64,000 bases of DNA from Limisphaera sp049537155 (GCF_049537155.1 NZ_JBMVQZ010000005.1:1-64000), one strand, 5' to 3'; shown: positions 35,649-44,523, numbered from the stretch's first letter. Notes: generated by a model from the letters alone, not told the origin. A program made the numbers and translations.

Positions 35649-36268
35649 TCTCCGTCGCCATCGTGGATGATGACCGCGCCCTCTGCGCCGCCATCGCCGC
35701 CTTCCTGGACGGCACCCCGGGCTTCCGCTGCCTCGGCGTCTATTTCACCGCCGAGTCCGCCCTCGAAGGCATCCCGGCCCGCCCCCCGCACGTCGTCCTG
35801 ATGGACATCAACATGCCCGGCCGCGACGGCATCGCCTGTGTGCGCGAATTGAAAGCGCGCCTTCCCGAAACCCAGATTGTCATGCTCACCGTGTACGAGG
35901 ACACCGACAAGATCTTTGCCGCCCTCTCGGCCGGGGCCACCGGTTACCTCCTGAAACGACTCAGCCCCGAAAAACTTCTCGAGGCTATTCGCGAGGTCCA
36001 CGAGGGTGGATCACCCATGTCCAGCTCCATCGCCCGCAAGGTCGTCGCATCCTTCCGCCGCGGCGGTCCTCCCCCACGCACCCCTCTGCCGCTCTCACCC
36101 CGGGAACAGGCCGTGCTCGAAGCCCTCGCCCGGGGCCTCACCTACAAACAGATCGCCGACCAGCTCGAGATCAGCATCGACACCATCCGCACCTACATTC
36201 GCCGCATCTACGAGAAGCTCCATGTACAGTCCCGCACCGAAGCCGTTGCCAAATACCTCCGATCCTGA
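35636..36268 (+). CDS. LuxR/NarL-type response regulator
   Basis: A 210-residue regulator with a receiver domain (about 1-120) and an HTH domain. The receiver has acidic pair DDD in VAIVDDDRALC, phospho-acceptor Asp in VVLMDINMPGRDG, Thr in MLTVYE and Lys in YLLKRLSPEKL. The C-terminal LuxR HTH (about 148-210) contains LSPREQAVLEALARGLTYKQIADQLEIS and VRTHI-like IRTYIRRIYEKLHVQSRTEAV. The ATG at 35636 overlaps the kinase end by 13 nt, so the pair is coupled. The cognate signal is unknown. The next gene, a GH99-like protein, is a likely target or partner. Confidence 0.95.
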   Translation: MESVISVAIVDDDRALCAAIAAFLDGTPGFRCLGVYFTAESALEGIPARPPHVVLMDINMPGRDGIACVRELKARLPETQIVMLTVYEDTDKIFAALSAGATGYLLKRLSPEKLLEAIREVHEGGSPMSSSIARKVVASFRRGGPPPRTPLPLSPREQAVLEALARGLTYKQIADQLEISIDTIRTYIRRIYEKLHVQSRTEAVAKYLRS

Positions 36269-37586
36269 CCAGACCGGCCGCCACGGGCGCCCCTTGCCCT
36301 GTCTGCGAGTCCTTGCCGCGTGGCTGACCCTGTTGCTGGGCCTGACGCCCGCCCCGCCGGCCGCCGCAAAGAGCATTCTCGCCTACTACCTCGCCTGGTA
36401 CGCAGCCCCACCGCTCAGCACCAACTGGGGATGGCACTGGACCATGAACCGCTTCCACCCGGACCGCGTCAACGCCCTCGGCGAACCGGAGATCGCCTCA
36501 TGGTACCAGCCATGGATCGGCCCCTACGACTCGGGCGACCCGGTCGTCCTGGAGTATCACACCCTGCTCATGCGCCTGGCCGGCGTGGACGCCGTGGTGG
36601 TGAACTGGTTCGGCCCGGAAGACGTCTTCGACTACGCCCGAATCGAGGAGAATCTCCACCGCCTGCTCCCGTTTCTCGAACGGGCCGGCCTGCAACTGGC
36701 CCTCTGCTACGAGGACCGCGCCCTGCAGGCGCCCCCTCCTGCGGAGGACCCGGCAGCCGCCGACCCGGTCAACCGCGCCATCCGGGTCCTGCGTCACGCC
36801 GGGAGAGCGTACTTCCGACACCGCAACTACCTGCGCTGGCAGGACCGGCCCGTGCTGCTGGTCTTCGGCCCGCAGGTCCTCAGGAGCGCTGATGCCTGGC
36901 AGCAAATCCTCAACGCCCTCGACCCGCGCCCGGCCCTGTTCACCATCAACACCGCCCTGCCCGGCGCGGCGGGAGCCTTTGCCTGGCCGCCCATGTGGCT
37001 CAGTCAGGCACCCGGCACGGGCGGTGTGCTTTCCGAAACCGCACTGAACCGTTACCTGGCCGATTTCGAACAGGCCGCCCGCGCATGGCCCGCCGCCATC
37101 AGCACCGCCTTCCCCAGGTTCCACGACATCCACCCCCGGGCCGGTACGCGCGAGTACTGGGGCTACCTGGGCGACCGCTCCGGCCTGACCTTCCGCCAAA
37201 CCCTCCAGCGCGCCCTCACCAACCAGACCGCCATGGCCATGATCGCCACTTGGAACGACTTCGCCGAAGGCACGCAGATCGAGCCCACGCGCGAATTCGG
37301 CCTGCGCGACCTCCTCACACTCCAGCAACTGCGCCGCAAACACGTGGACCCGGACTTTCCCGCCAACCCGCGCGGCTTGGAACTGGTCCAACGCCTGTAC
37401 CGCCACCGCCGCGCCGCCCCGGCCGATCCCGCCAGGCAAAAGCAACTGGACGAGGCCGCCCGTGCCCTCGCCAACTTCAGATTCGACGCCGCGGAAGCCC
37501 TCCTGCCGCCCCTCGAGACCAACCATCCGCCGGCACCGCCCGCGCCCACGGAAGCGGCCGCGCCCGCCGACACCCGTGTACCATGA
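36222..37586 (+). CDS. Secreted GH99/GH71-like protein
   Basis: The product is about 454 residues. A hydrophobic leader (LRVLAAWLTLLLGLTPAPPAAA) is followed by a TIM-barrel protein starting SILAYYLAWYAAP, with GWHWTMNRFHPD, HTLLMRLAGVDAVVVNWFGPED, RFHDIHPRAGTREYWGYLGD and MAMIATWNDFAEGTQIEPTREFG. These landmarks resemble GH99/GH71-like families, which act on alpha-mannans or alpha-glucans. The substrate here is not known. The ATG at 36222 overlaps the response regulator by 47 nt. A TTG at 36294 would give a conventional signal peptide and is equally plausible. Confidence 0.85.
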   Translation: MYSPAPKPLPNTSDPDQTGRHGRPLPCLRVLAAWLTLLLGLTPAPPAAAKSILAYYLAWYAAPPLSTNWGWHWTMNRFHPDRVNALGEPEIASWYQPWIGPYDSGDPVVLEYHTLLMRLAGVDAVVVNWFGPEDVFDYARIEENLHRLLPFLERAGLQLALCYEDRALQAPPPAEDPAAADPVNRAIRVLRHAGRAYFRHRNYLRWQDRPVLLVFGPQVLRSADAWQQILNALDPRPALFTINTALPGAAGAFAWPPMWLSQAPGTGGVLSETALNRYLADFEQAARAWPAAISTAFPRFHDIHPRAGTREYWGYLGDRSGLTFRQTLQRALTNQTAMAMIATWNDFAEGTQIEPTREFGLRDLLTLQQLRRKHVDPDFPANPRGLELVQRLYRHRRAAPADPARQKQLDEAARALANFRFDAAEALLPPLETNHPPAPPAPTEAAAPADTRVP

Positions 37587-37623
37587 AAAAAACCGCCGAT
37601 GCACCGGTCCGGTGCACCGGCGG
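37586..37623 (-). terminator. Intrinsic terminator of the catalase gene
   Basis: On the minus strand, a hairpin with arms 37611-37623 and 37593-37605 (13 bp, one mismatch, 5-nt loop) is followed by a run of seven T (37592-37586). It lies 34 bp after the katN stop and just behind the convergent GH99-like gene. Confidence 0.85.
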
Positions 37624-37656
37624 ACACACACACCGACCCGGCCGCAACAGCCCGCT

Positions 37657-38562
37657 TTACCGCGCCCGGGCGGTCAGCTTTTGGGCGATCTCATAGATCT
37701 CGGCGGGATGATACTCCGGCGCGAACTCCGCCGGGATCTCCGCCAGATCCGGCAACCGCCCGCCCGCAGGAGGACCGTCCACCACCTCCAGGTCACCATC
37801 ACCGGCCGGCGACGGACCGTTCCAGATCTTCCCGATCTCCCGGTAATCCTCGGGACTGAACCGGTACAGTTTCCGGTGCACACCCTGCTGCTCGAACTTC
37901 CGCGCCTCGGGAAAGACCGAGTTCTCGATCTTCGGGATCGGCAGCATCTTCTTCACGTCCACACCGGTGAGCGTCTCCAGCGCCTTGGCGTAGGCCAGGG
38001 CGTGCACGCCACCGCGCACGAACAAGTAGCCCAGCATCTCGCGCGCCGCGGGGTTCCGCGTCATCTCGTAGACGCGCAGCTTCTGCGTGCGCGCACCACA
38101 TTCGAGGAAGAAGTTGTGCAACAGGTCGAGAATCAGATTGCCGCTGGCGAACACGTAATCCCCGCGCCAGGGCTGGCCCATGGAATTGCCCACCAGCGTG
38201 GTCTGCGCCGTGGCGATGAAGTGGTGCGTGTTGCGCACGTCCTTCGCCGATTCCAGCGGCGCACTCACCGGATCGGCCGCCCTCGTCTCCGAGGTGCGTG
38301 GCCCGTTCAACAACATGTTCACCGAGGCCGACACCAGCTCGATGTGGCCCAACTCCTCGGTCGCGATGTTGGCGATCAACTCATAGTAGGGCCGCAGCTT
38401 TTCGCGTCCCCGGAAGTTGAACGACTGGTACATGTAGTTCATCAGGGTGGACATTTCGCCGAAACGTCCCCCCAGCAGCTCCTGGACGGCCGCCGCCGCG
38501 TTCGGGTCGGCCTCCTTCGGTTGGGGCAGCTCGATCTGCAACCTGTCAATACGCAGGAACAT
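37657..38562 (-). CDS. Manganese catalase
   Basis: A non-haem dimanganese catalase that disproportionates hydrogen peroxide. The 301-residue protein has normal size and the ferritin-like helices carrying the metal ligands: EMSTLMNYMYQSFNFRG with the first Glu, IATEELGHIELV with Glu and His, and LHNFFLECGARTQKLRVYEMT and REMLGYLFVRGGVHALAYAKALE with the second-half Glu and His. GGAGG lies before the ATG. It is divergent from an OxyR-type regulator 159 bp away, which fits peroxide-inducible expression. An intrinsic terminator follows. Confidence 0.95.
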   Translation of the reverse strand: MFLRIDRLQIELPQPKEADPNAAAAVQELLGGRFGEMSTLMNYMYQSFNFRGREKLRPYYELIANIATEELGHIELVSASVNMLLNGPRTSETRAADPVSAPLESAKDVRNTHHFIATAQTTLVGNSMGQPWRGDYVFASGNLILDLLHNFFLECGARTQKLRVYEMTRNPAAREMLGYLFVRGGVHALAYAKALETLTGVDVKKMLPIPKIENSVFPEARKFEQQGVHRKLYRFSPEDYREIGKIWNGPSPAGDGDLEVVDGPPAGGRLPDLAEIPAEFAPEYHPAEIYEIAQKLTARAR

Positions 38563-38706
38563 ACGCCAATCCTCCGTTGACCGTTTCCCGATTTGCGTCC
38601 TGACGGTTCCGGGTGGCGCCGGACACCGGTCTCGTCCGGCGATCCGAAACCAACATGACCGTTGCCTGCGGATTGCCCCGGGGCCAGTAGGACGTTACGA
38701 TGATCG

Positions 38707-38725
38707 CCATAGGCAAAACCTATGG
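38707..38725. promoter_or_regulatory. OxyR-like operator overlapping the oxyR start codon
   Basis: The perfect inverted repeat CCATAGG-CAAAA-CCTATGG contains ATAG-N7-CTAT, the core spacing of the known OxyR recognition element. Its right arm includes the ATG of the regulator at 38722. This position suggests repression of oxyR by its own product. A second tandem ATAG/CTAT pair is not obvious. Confidence 0.7.
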
Positions 38726-39633
38726 AACTGCACCAACTCCGCTACTTCGTGGCCGTGGTGGAAGCCGGCGGTTTCTCGCGCGCGGCCGCCCGTCTCCACG
38801 TGGCGCAACCGTCCCTGAGCCAGCAGATCGCCAAGCTCGAGCAGGAGCTCGGTCAACCCCTGCTGGATCGCCTCCCCCGCGGCGTGGTCCCCACCGATGC
38901 CGGCCGCCGGTTCTATGAACGCGCCCGACGCGTGCTGGCCGAGGTGGCCGATGCCGCCCGCTGCGTGGCCGATTGCCGCGAAACCCTCGAAGGCCGGCTC
39001 GTCATCGGCGCCATCCCCACCATCGCCCCCGGTCTGCTGCCCGGTTTGCTCGCCCGCTTCACCGCCGCACATCCGCGCGTGGAAATCGAGGTCGTCGAGG
39101 AGGTCACCGAACGACTGCTCCATCGCATGGACGAGGGCCAGATTGATCTGGCCCTGGTCTCCACGGTGGAAGTGCACACGGCCATCCACAGCGAACCGCT
39201 CGGGTCCGAACCGCTGGGCGTGCTCGTGGCCGCCACCCATCCACTGGCCCGGCGCCGCCAGTTGCGCTGGCCGGATCTCGACGGTCGGAAGGCCCTTGTC
39301 CTGAGCGAGCTTCACTGCCTGGGCCGGCAGGTGGATGAATTCTGCAAAGCCCGGAACGTTCAATGGCAGGTCTGGTTCCACGCCGCCCACCTCGGCACCA
39401 TTCTGGAAATGGTCGCCCAAGGCATCGGCCTCTCACTGGTTCCCCGAACCTTCGAAACCCTGGCTGCGGCGCGCGGCTGCCGGTGGGTGCCCCTCCGCGA
39501 TCCGATCCCCAAACGGGACATCAACCTGCTGCTCCACAACCTCCGCTACCGGACCCGCGCCACCCTCGCCTTCGCCGAACTGGCCCGCCAGACAGCAAAG
39601 AACCTCGGCTGGATGAACGGCTCGTCAGATTGA
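38722..39633 (+). CDS. oxyR: OxyR-type LysR regulator with both redox cysteines
   Basis: A 303-residue LysR-family protein. It has an N-terminal winged HTH (about 1-60, LRYFVAVVEAGGFSRAAARLHVAQPSLSQQIAKLEQELG) and a substrate-binding-like sensor domain. The sensor contains HCLGRQVDEFC, placing cysteines at residues 199 and 208 with eight residues between. These are the same numbers and spacing as the peroxide-sensing disulfide of Escherichia coli OxyR. The divergent manganese catalase is the expected target. The start ATG lies inside an OxyR-like palindrome. Confidence 0.92.
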   Translation: MELHQLRYFVAVVEAGGFSRAAARLHVAQPSLSQQIAKLEQELGQPLLDRLPRGVVPTDAGRRFYERARRVLAEVADAARCVADCRETLEGRLVIGAIPTIAPGLLPGLLARFTAAHPRVEIEVVEEVTERLLHRMDEGQIDLALVSTVEVHTAIHSEPLGSEPLGVLVAATHPLARRRQLRWPDLDGRKALVLSELHCLGRQVDEFCKARNVQWQVWFHAAHLGTILEMVAQGIGLSLVPRTFETLAAARGCRWVPLRDPIPKRDINLLLHNLRYRTRATLAFAELARQTAKNLGWMNGSSD

Positions 39634-39693
39634 CCGGGGCTCCCCCTTCTGCACCGGCAGCCCCCGCCCGGAGCAACCTCGTACCAAGCCCAT

Positions 39694-40740
39694 TCACGGC
39701 GCCGTTACCCGGTCCCCAACCTCACGCCCCGGCACCTGTGTCATCGGGTCGGACTGGTTTGTGGTCCCGGACCGAACCGCCTCCCGCAACCGCAACCCCA
39801 CCAATACCGGTACCGGCCGGGGCGCGCCCTCCGAGGGCCGGTTGCACACCCGCCACCGACCGTCTCCGTCCCGCATCAACAACACGCTGCTCCCCCCGCC
39901 ATCCAGGTTCACCGCCTCGTGACAGCCCCGCCGCCGCATCCAGGACGCCAGCTCCTGTAATGTCATCCCCTCGCTGTAACCCGGCCGCCGGCCGTCCACC
40001 ACCACCCACCACATCCGCCGCCCCGTCACATCCAGCCCCACCGCCGTGCGTGGATGCCGCGCCCGGCCGTCCACCGGCACCTCCTGCCCAGCCATCACCA
40101 GCGCATCAAAACCCGCCACCGCCCAACGCACCGGCCGCCCTTCTCCCACCTGACCCAACCGCACCCGGCCTCCGGTTTCCTGCCAGAAACTCCAGTACGT
40201 GCGTTCCGGCGGACTGGCCTGCCGCCGGCCATCGTGTGCCCAACCCAGAATGTCCACGCGCATCCCTTCGCGCCAATGCACCGGCGCCCGCTCACCAGCC
40301 CGCCCGTCCGACCAGGCAAACGCATTCGCATTCACGGCCAGGAAGAGCCCGGCGCGCGCAGCCAGCTCGAGCGGCGACATCAACTGCGCCTCCGCCCCTC
40401 CGGGCCCATCCGGATCCGGCGCCACCGACGCCGCCGGTTCCCACACCCGCTGGTCCAGGTCCAGCACCACCTCGTGCACCCGAACCGGCCGCGGCTTTTC
40501 CAGGACCACCACCCGGAAGGTGACGCCGGGCCACGGGATGTCACGCGCATCGAATCGCACCGCGGCCCCGTGAAGCACCGGCAGGTGCATCCGCCACCCA
40601 ATCAGCACACCGAACACCGTCAAAACGGCCGCCACGGCCAGCACCGGGGCCGGGCCCACCCAGCGTCCGGACCGAGTCAGGGCCAACCGACTCCCGCCGC
40701 TCCCCCGCGGCCACCGCCTCCCACCTTCGCCCCTGCTCAT
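39694..40740 (-). CDS. Phosphodiester glycosidase (NAGPA/DUF2233) family protein
   Basis: A 348-residue membrane-anchored or exported protein. It has a basic N-terminus, a transmembrane or signal segment (about 29-50, PAPVLAVAAVLTVFGVLIGW), then the NAGPA-like domain with LFLAVNANAF, HPRTAVGLDVTGRRMWWVVVDGR and the signature EAVNLDGGGSSVLLM. The family includes the enzyme that uncovers mannose-6-phosphate on lysosomal proteins. Bacterial members are thought to act on cell-wall or glycan phosphodiesters. It is divergent from the 40905 gene across 164 bp in which I see no clear promoter. Confidence 0.88.
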   Translation of the reverse strand: MSRGEGGRRWPRGSGGSRLALTRSGRWVGPAPVLAVAAVLTVFGVLIGWRMHLPVLHGAAVRFDARDIPWPGVTFRVVVLEKPRPVRVHEVVLDLDQRVWEPAASVAPDPDGPGGAEAQLMSPLELAARAGLFLAVNANAFAWSDGRAGERAPVHWREGMRVDILGWAHDGRRQASPPERTYWSFWQETGGRVRLGQVGEGRPVRWAVAGFDALVMAGQEVPVDGRARHPRTAVGLDVTGRRMWWVVVDGRRPGYSEGMTLQELASWMRRRGCHEAVNLDGGGSSVLLMRDGDGRWRVCNRPSEGAPRPVPVLVGLRLREAVRSGTTNQSDPMTQVPGREVGDRVTAP

Positions 40741-40904
40741 CGAGGTTCAGCAAACCATCCCCGGCACGCCCGCGCCAGTCCCGAACCCCGGCCGCTCATC
40801 CGGCCTTTGCCCCGGCACGGCACGATCACCCTTGCCGATTCGCCGGCCGGGCCACGCACGTGGGCTCGCCTTCCCACGCGCCCCTCGGTACCCTCCGGAT
40901 CGTC

Positions 40905-42608
40905 ATGAGCCACCAAAGTCCTCGCACCGGTACGAACCTGCGCCGACGCCGCCTCCGGCGCACAGCCCGCACCCGTCCGACACTCTCCACGCTGATCCTG
41001 GCCCTGGTCGCCTGGGCCCCCGGCCCGTCGAACGCCGGCACGGCCGAGCCGGACCCTCCACCCCACCGGTCCCGACTCGGCATCAACCTCAGCGGCATCG
41101 CCGACTGGGGCACCGAACACCCCTTCTGCGACGCCTTCAAAACCGCGCGCCCCTGGATCAGCCAGCGCAACGGAGCACCGTGGGGACAGGGCCCCGCCCT
41201 CGACCTCGACGAATTGGGCTGGGTTCGCCGACTCGAGCCCGGCACCTGGGCCGAGACGCTCCTCTTCACCGCCGGCCATGCACCAAAAGGCACGTACACC
41301 TGCCTCTACGACGGCGAAGGCACACTGGAAATCCACGGCGGCGGCCGCATCACCCAACGCGCACCCGGACGTCTCGAATTCGAGCTCCTGCCCGAAAAGG
41401 GCGCCCTCTTCCTGCAGCTCCGCGCGACCCATCCGGACCGGCCCGTCCGCAACATCCAGGTCCTCATGCCCGATTGCCACGCGGGGTCGGATCCCGGCCC
41501 TTTCCGTCCCGCGTTCCTCGACCGCTGGCGCGGCTTCAACACCATCCGGTTCATGGACTGGATGGAGACCAACAATTCCGAACAACGCACATGGTCGGAT
41601 CGCCCCCGACCGGAGGACGCCACCTGGAGCAGGCGGGGCGTGCCGGTCGAAATCATGATCGAACTCTGCAACCGTCTCGGTGCAAACCCCTGGTTCTGCA
41701 TGCCGCATCAGGCCGATGACGACTACGTGCGCTCGTTCGCCCGAACGGTCCGGGAACGCCTGCGCCGCGACCTGGTGGTCTACGTCGAGTACTCCAACGA
41801 GGTCTGGAACTCGCTCTTCGCCCAGCATCGCTACGCAGCCGGGCAGGGACGCCGGTTGGGCTTTGCCGACACGGACTGGGAAGCCGCCTGGCGTTTCAAC
41901 GCCTGGCGCGCACGTCAGATCCATGGCATCTGGGAGGAGGTCTTCGGCGGCCGCAGCCGCATCGTCCGCGTCATCGCCTCCCAGGCGGCCAATCCTTACG
42001 TCACCGAGCAAACCCTCCGCTTCCGCGACAGCGCCCGCCATTTCGACGCCCTGGCCATCGCGCCGTACTTTTCCCTGAATGTGGCTCCCCAACGCTCGGG
42101 GCACGTTCCTCCGGCCGGGGAGGTGGCCTCATGGTCGGTGGAGCAACTTCTCGACCACGTCCGTCGCCATTCGCTTCCCGAGGCCGTCGAACACATGCGC
42201 GCGCAGCGTGCCCTGGCGGAGAAACATGGACTGCGCCTCATCGCCTACGAAGCCGGTCAACACCTCGTGGGCATCCAGGGCGCCGAAAACAACGACGCCC
42301 TCACCCGCCTCCTGCAGGCGGCCAACCGTCATCCCGCCATGGGCGGGCTCTACCAGCAGTACCTGGACGCGTGGCTGGAGGTGGCCGGCGGCGACCTCTG
42401 CTGTCTCTTTTCCTCCTGCGGCGCCTACTCGAAATGGGGCAGTTGGGGCCTGCTCGAAGGTTCCGACCAGACGACCTCCCCCAAATACGACGCCGTCATA
42501 CGCTGGAACCGTAGCCACCCCATGCCCGCCACGGCCGAAATCAACGCGATGCGCAACCCGACCGCCGCTCGCGACACCGGTCGGCAGCTGCCACCAACCG
42601 CCCGCTAA
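40905..42608 (+). CDS. Secreted glycosidase-like protein
   Basis: A 567-residue protein. A long basic n-region and hydrophobic core (LSTLILALVAWAPGPSNAG) are followed by a beta-rich part (about 50-185) and a probable TIM barrel. The barrel has FNTIRFMDWMETNN, EIMIELCNRLGANPWFCMPHQADDDYV, VVYVEYSNEVWNSLF, HFDALAIAPYF, GLRLIAYEAGQHLVG and GLYQQYLDAWLEVAGG. The Asn-Glu pair in EYSNEVWN and the Glu in AYEAGQH sit where clan GH-A acid/base and nucleophile residues would be. Related proteins are often called cellulose-binding, which I cannot support. Substrate unknown. Confidence 0.82.
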   Translation: MSHQSPRTGTNLRRRRLRRTARTRPTLSTLILALVAWAPGPSNAGTAEPDPPPHRSRLGINLSGIADWGTEHPFCDAFKTARPWISQRNGAPWGQGPALDLDELGWVRRLEPGTWAETLLFTAGHAPKGTYTCLYDGEGTLEIHGGGRITQRAPGRLEFELLPEKGALFLQLRATHPDRPVRNIQVLMPDCHAGSDPGPFRPAFLDRWRGFNTIRFMDWMETNNSEQRTWSDRPRPEDATWSRRGVPVEIMIELCNRLGANPWFCMPHQADDDYVRSFARTVRERLRRDLVVYVEYSNEVWNSLFAQHRYAAGQGRRLGFADTDWEAAWRFNAWRARQIHGIWEEVFGGRSRIVRVIASQAANPYVTEQTLRFRDSARHFDALAIAPYFSLNVAPQRSGHVPPAGEVASWSVEQLLDHVRRHSLPEAVEHMRAQRALAEKHGLRLIAYEAGQHLVGIQGAENNDALTRLLQAANRHPAMGGLYQQYLDAWLEVAGGDLCCLFSSCGAYSKWGSWGLLEGSDQTTSPKYDAVIRWNRSHPMPATAEINAMRNPTAARDTGRQLPPTAR

Positions 42609-42988
42609 CCCCCTCACAGTCACAGTCGCAACGTACCCGGCGCGCTGCTCGACAGGCCCGCTCCAGCAACACTCCACCATCGGGATCTCGTTCCCACCGG
42701 CGAAGCCGGCGCAATTCGCACAGCAAAACCCACGCCGACACCCACCGTTGATCAACGTCTCTCCATGGACCGGGGGCTCCACATCGGCAGCCCGGGCGCA
42801 CCAAGAGCCTTCGGACTGCGGCCGCACGGGCACAATCCCCGGCCGATGAGATCCCGGGAGGCGGCTCTGCTTCAGGCTCAGGACGGTTCCCGCCGCCGGC
42901 CCCACCGAGGCCAGCCGTGGCGCGCCTGCGTCCCGGGCACCCAAGGACCGATCCACCATCGGCTCTTCGGAGGGCCCAAAAAATGGGA
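42609..42988. other. Intergenic stretch without a gene
   Basis: About 380 bp between the 40905 gene and the tetR promoter. Several short frames are open but none resembles a protein. No clear terminator was seen. Confidence 0.5.
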
Positions 42989-43016
42989 TTGACAACGCCG
43001 TACTAGACGGTATGGT
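42989..43016 (+). promoter_or_regulatory. tetR promoter with embedded operator
   Basis: TTGACA (42989-42994) and TATGGT (43011-43016) are separated by 16 bp. Between and over the -10 element lies GCCGTACT-AGAC-GGTATGGT (42997-43016), an imperfect 20-bp palindrome whose right half recurs at 43734-43741. The predicted transcription start near 43023 coincides with the GTG/ATG start codons of the regulator, so the transcript appears leaderless. Confidence 0.7.
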
Positions 43017-43025
43017 TTGGCCGTG

Positions 43026-43661
43026 ATGCGCACGAATCCGCTCGCAAGCCGGCGGTCCAAGGCCCGGAACATGCGCGCGGCCCTGGCCGCGAGCGCCTTC
43101 GCGCTGTTTTCTCAAAGGGGTTTTGACGGTGTCAACCTGGACCAAATCGCCGCCCATGCGGGCGTGACCAAGGGAAGTCTTTACTGGCACTTCAGCTCCA
43201 AGCAGGAGCTCATCTACGCGGCGTGCACTCACTATTACCGTGCCTACCAGCGGCGCATCAATGAGGCATTGGTGGGGGTGCGTGATCCCAGGGAGCGCTT
43301 GCTGAAAACTCTCCGTGTGGCCGTGCGCACGTGTCTCCTGGATGAAGCCAATCGCGTCTTCACCATGGAGATCTTCACCAAATCCGTTCAAGACGCCGGG
43401 CTGCGTCGCAGTTGGCAACAGTTCTACGACACGGTCCGGGAGTTCTACATCGGCCTGTTGCGCGCCGCATCCGAAACCGGCGCCGCACAGGTGGACGATC
43501 CGGTCCAGGCGGTCAATCTGATGCTGGCCGCCATGGAAGGCATCAAGTTGCGCGCCATGTTCGAACCGGAAATCTGCCACCCGGCCGAGGAGGCGCGCAT
43601 TCTTGCCGGTCTTCAGGAAATCCTCGGTATCCGCGACACGCGCCGGACGGAAAGCGCCTGA
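43026..43661 (+). CDS. TetR-family transcriptional regulator
   Basis: The 211-residue product has a basic N-terminus (RTNPLASRRSKARNMRAALAASAFALF) and a TetR HTH at about 18-62 (RGFDGVNLDQIAAHAGVTKGSLYWHFSSKQELI). A helical ligand-binding domain fills the rest. ATG at 43026 or the adjacent GTG at 43023 are both possible; the promoter places transcription start there, which suggests leaderless translation. A shared palindromic half-site in its own promoter and before the next gene argues for autoregulation and control of the downstream unit. Ligand unknown. Confidence 0.93.
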   Translation: MRTNPLASRRSKARNMRAALAASAFALFSQRGFDGVNLDQIAAHAGVTKGSLYWHFSSKQELIYAACTHYYRAYQRRINEALVGVRDPRERLLKTLRVAVRTCLLDEANRVFTMEIFTKSVQDAGLRRSWQQFYDTVREFYIGLLRAASETGAAQVDDPVQAVNLMLAAMEGIKLRAMFEPEICHPAEEARILAGLQEILGIRDTRRTESA

Positions 43662-43721
43662 GCAGGCGCATCTCCGCTGACCTGTTGATCCCCACCCCCA
43701 GAGAGGACACTCCGAACCGCG

Positions 43722-43741
43722 ACCATACCTGTCGGTATGGT
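43722..43741. promoter_or_regulatory. Putative TetR operator before the pseudopilin gene
   Basis: ACCATACC-TGTC-GGTATGGT is a perfect 8-bp inverted repeat with a 4-nt centre, ending 17 bp before the next start codon. Its right half GGTATGGT and centre length are identical to those of the palindrome in the tetR promoter. Confidence 0.65.
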
Positions 43742-43758
43742 GTTCCCCTGCAGGCCCT

Positions 43759-44523
43759 ATGACATGCGATCTCTCCCCACCCACGTACCCGCCGCCCTGC
43801 GGTCGCGGGTTTACCCTGATCGAGCTGCTGGTTGTCCTGGCCATTGTCGCACTGCTGGCTGCCCTGCTCTTGCCGGCCCTGGCAAAAGCGCGAAGTCGCT
43901 CCTACCGTACCTACTGCCTCAACCATGCCCGTCAGATGGGATTGGCCTCCGCCCTTTACGCGAACGATTTCAACGACCATATCCCGCGCGTGCTGAATTG
44001 GGGCAAGGCCTTGGGACTGCAGTTCCGAATTGGCGAGAAATGGATGCCAGAATTGTTCGAACCCTATCTGGGGCCGAATACCGTCAAGCCCAGGACCTCG
44101 GAACGCCCACGGTACGAGCCCACAGCCGGGCTCTACGCGTGTCCCTCGGGCTTGAAAGGGAAGATCGTCGTGCGTGGGTCCAATGACGACGTGTTCGGCC
44201 GGGACTTCTTTTTCGACAACGACGGAGTCAGTTATGTCTGGTCGCACATCTACTTCGATCCCTGGCGCGGGGTTCACGCCACGGACCGTCCGATCAGCGG
44301 CCGCAAGGCCAGCAACGTCAAGAACCCCTCGAAAGCGGTCCTGATTTGGGAGATTCCGTACCACCGTGCGCTGAACATGCCGCATGAGCGCGGCATGAAC
44401 GTGGTATTTGCCGACAACAGTGCCCGCCGCATTGTCGGCAACACGAGAGAAACCGACTGGTGGCTGAATCACAGTTATGAGGGATGGGACATCGACCGGC
44501 CACCGCCGGACCCGCCTCTCTGA
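43759..44523 (+). CDS. Type II secretion/pilin-like protein with prepilin cleavage site
   Basis: A 254-residue protein with a prepilin leader and cleavage motif CGRGFTLIELLVVLAIVALLAALLLPALAKARSR. A prepilin peptidase would cut after the Gly before Phe. The C-terminal part has CLNHARQMGLASALYANDFND, GLYACPSG and the segment GRKASNVKNPSKAVLIWE, as in the large verrucomicrobial and planctomycetal pseudopilin families with H-x-G/DUF1559-like tails. Its exact role is unknown. It directly follows a perfect TetR-type palindrome and precedes a secreted repeat protein by 38 bp. Confidence 0.9.
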   Translation: MTCDLSPPTYPPPCGRGFTLIELLVVLAIVALLAALLLPALAKARSRSYRTYCLNHARQMGLASALYANDFNDHIPRVLNWGKALGLQFRIGEKWMPELFEPYLGPNTVKPRTSERPRYEPTAGLYACPSGLKGKIVVRGSNDDVFGRDFFFDNDGVSYVWSHIYFDPWRGVHATDRPISGRKASNVKNPSKAVLIWEIPYHRALNMPHERGMNVVFADNSARRIVGNTRETDWWLNHSYEGWDIDRPPPDPPL

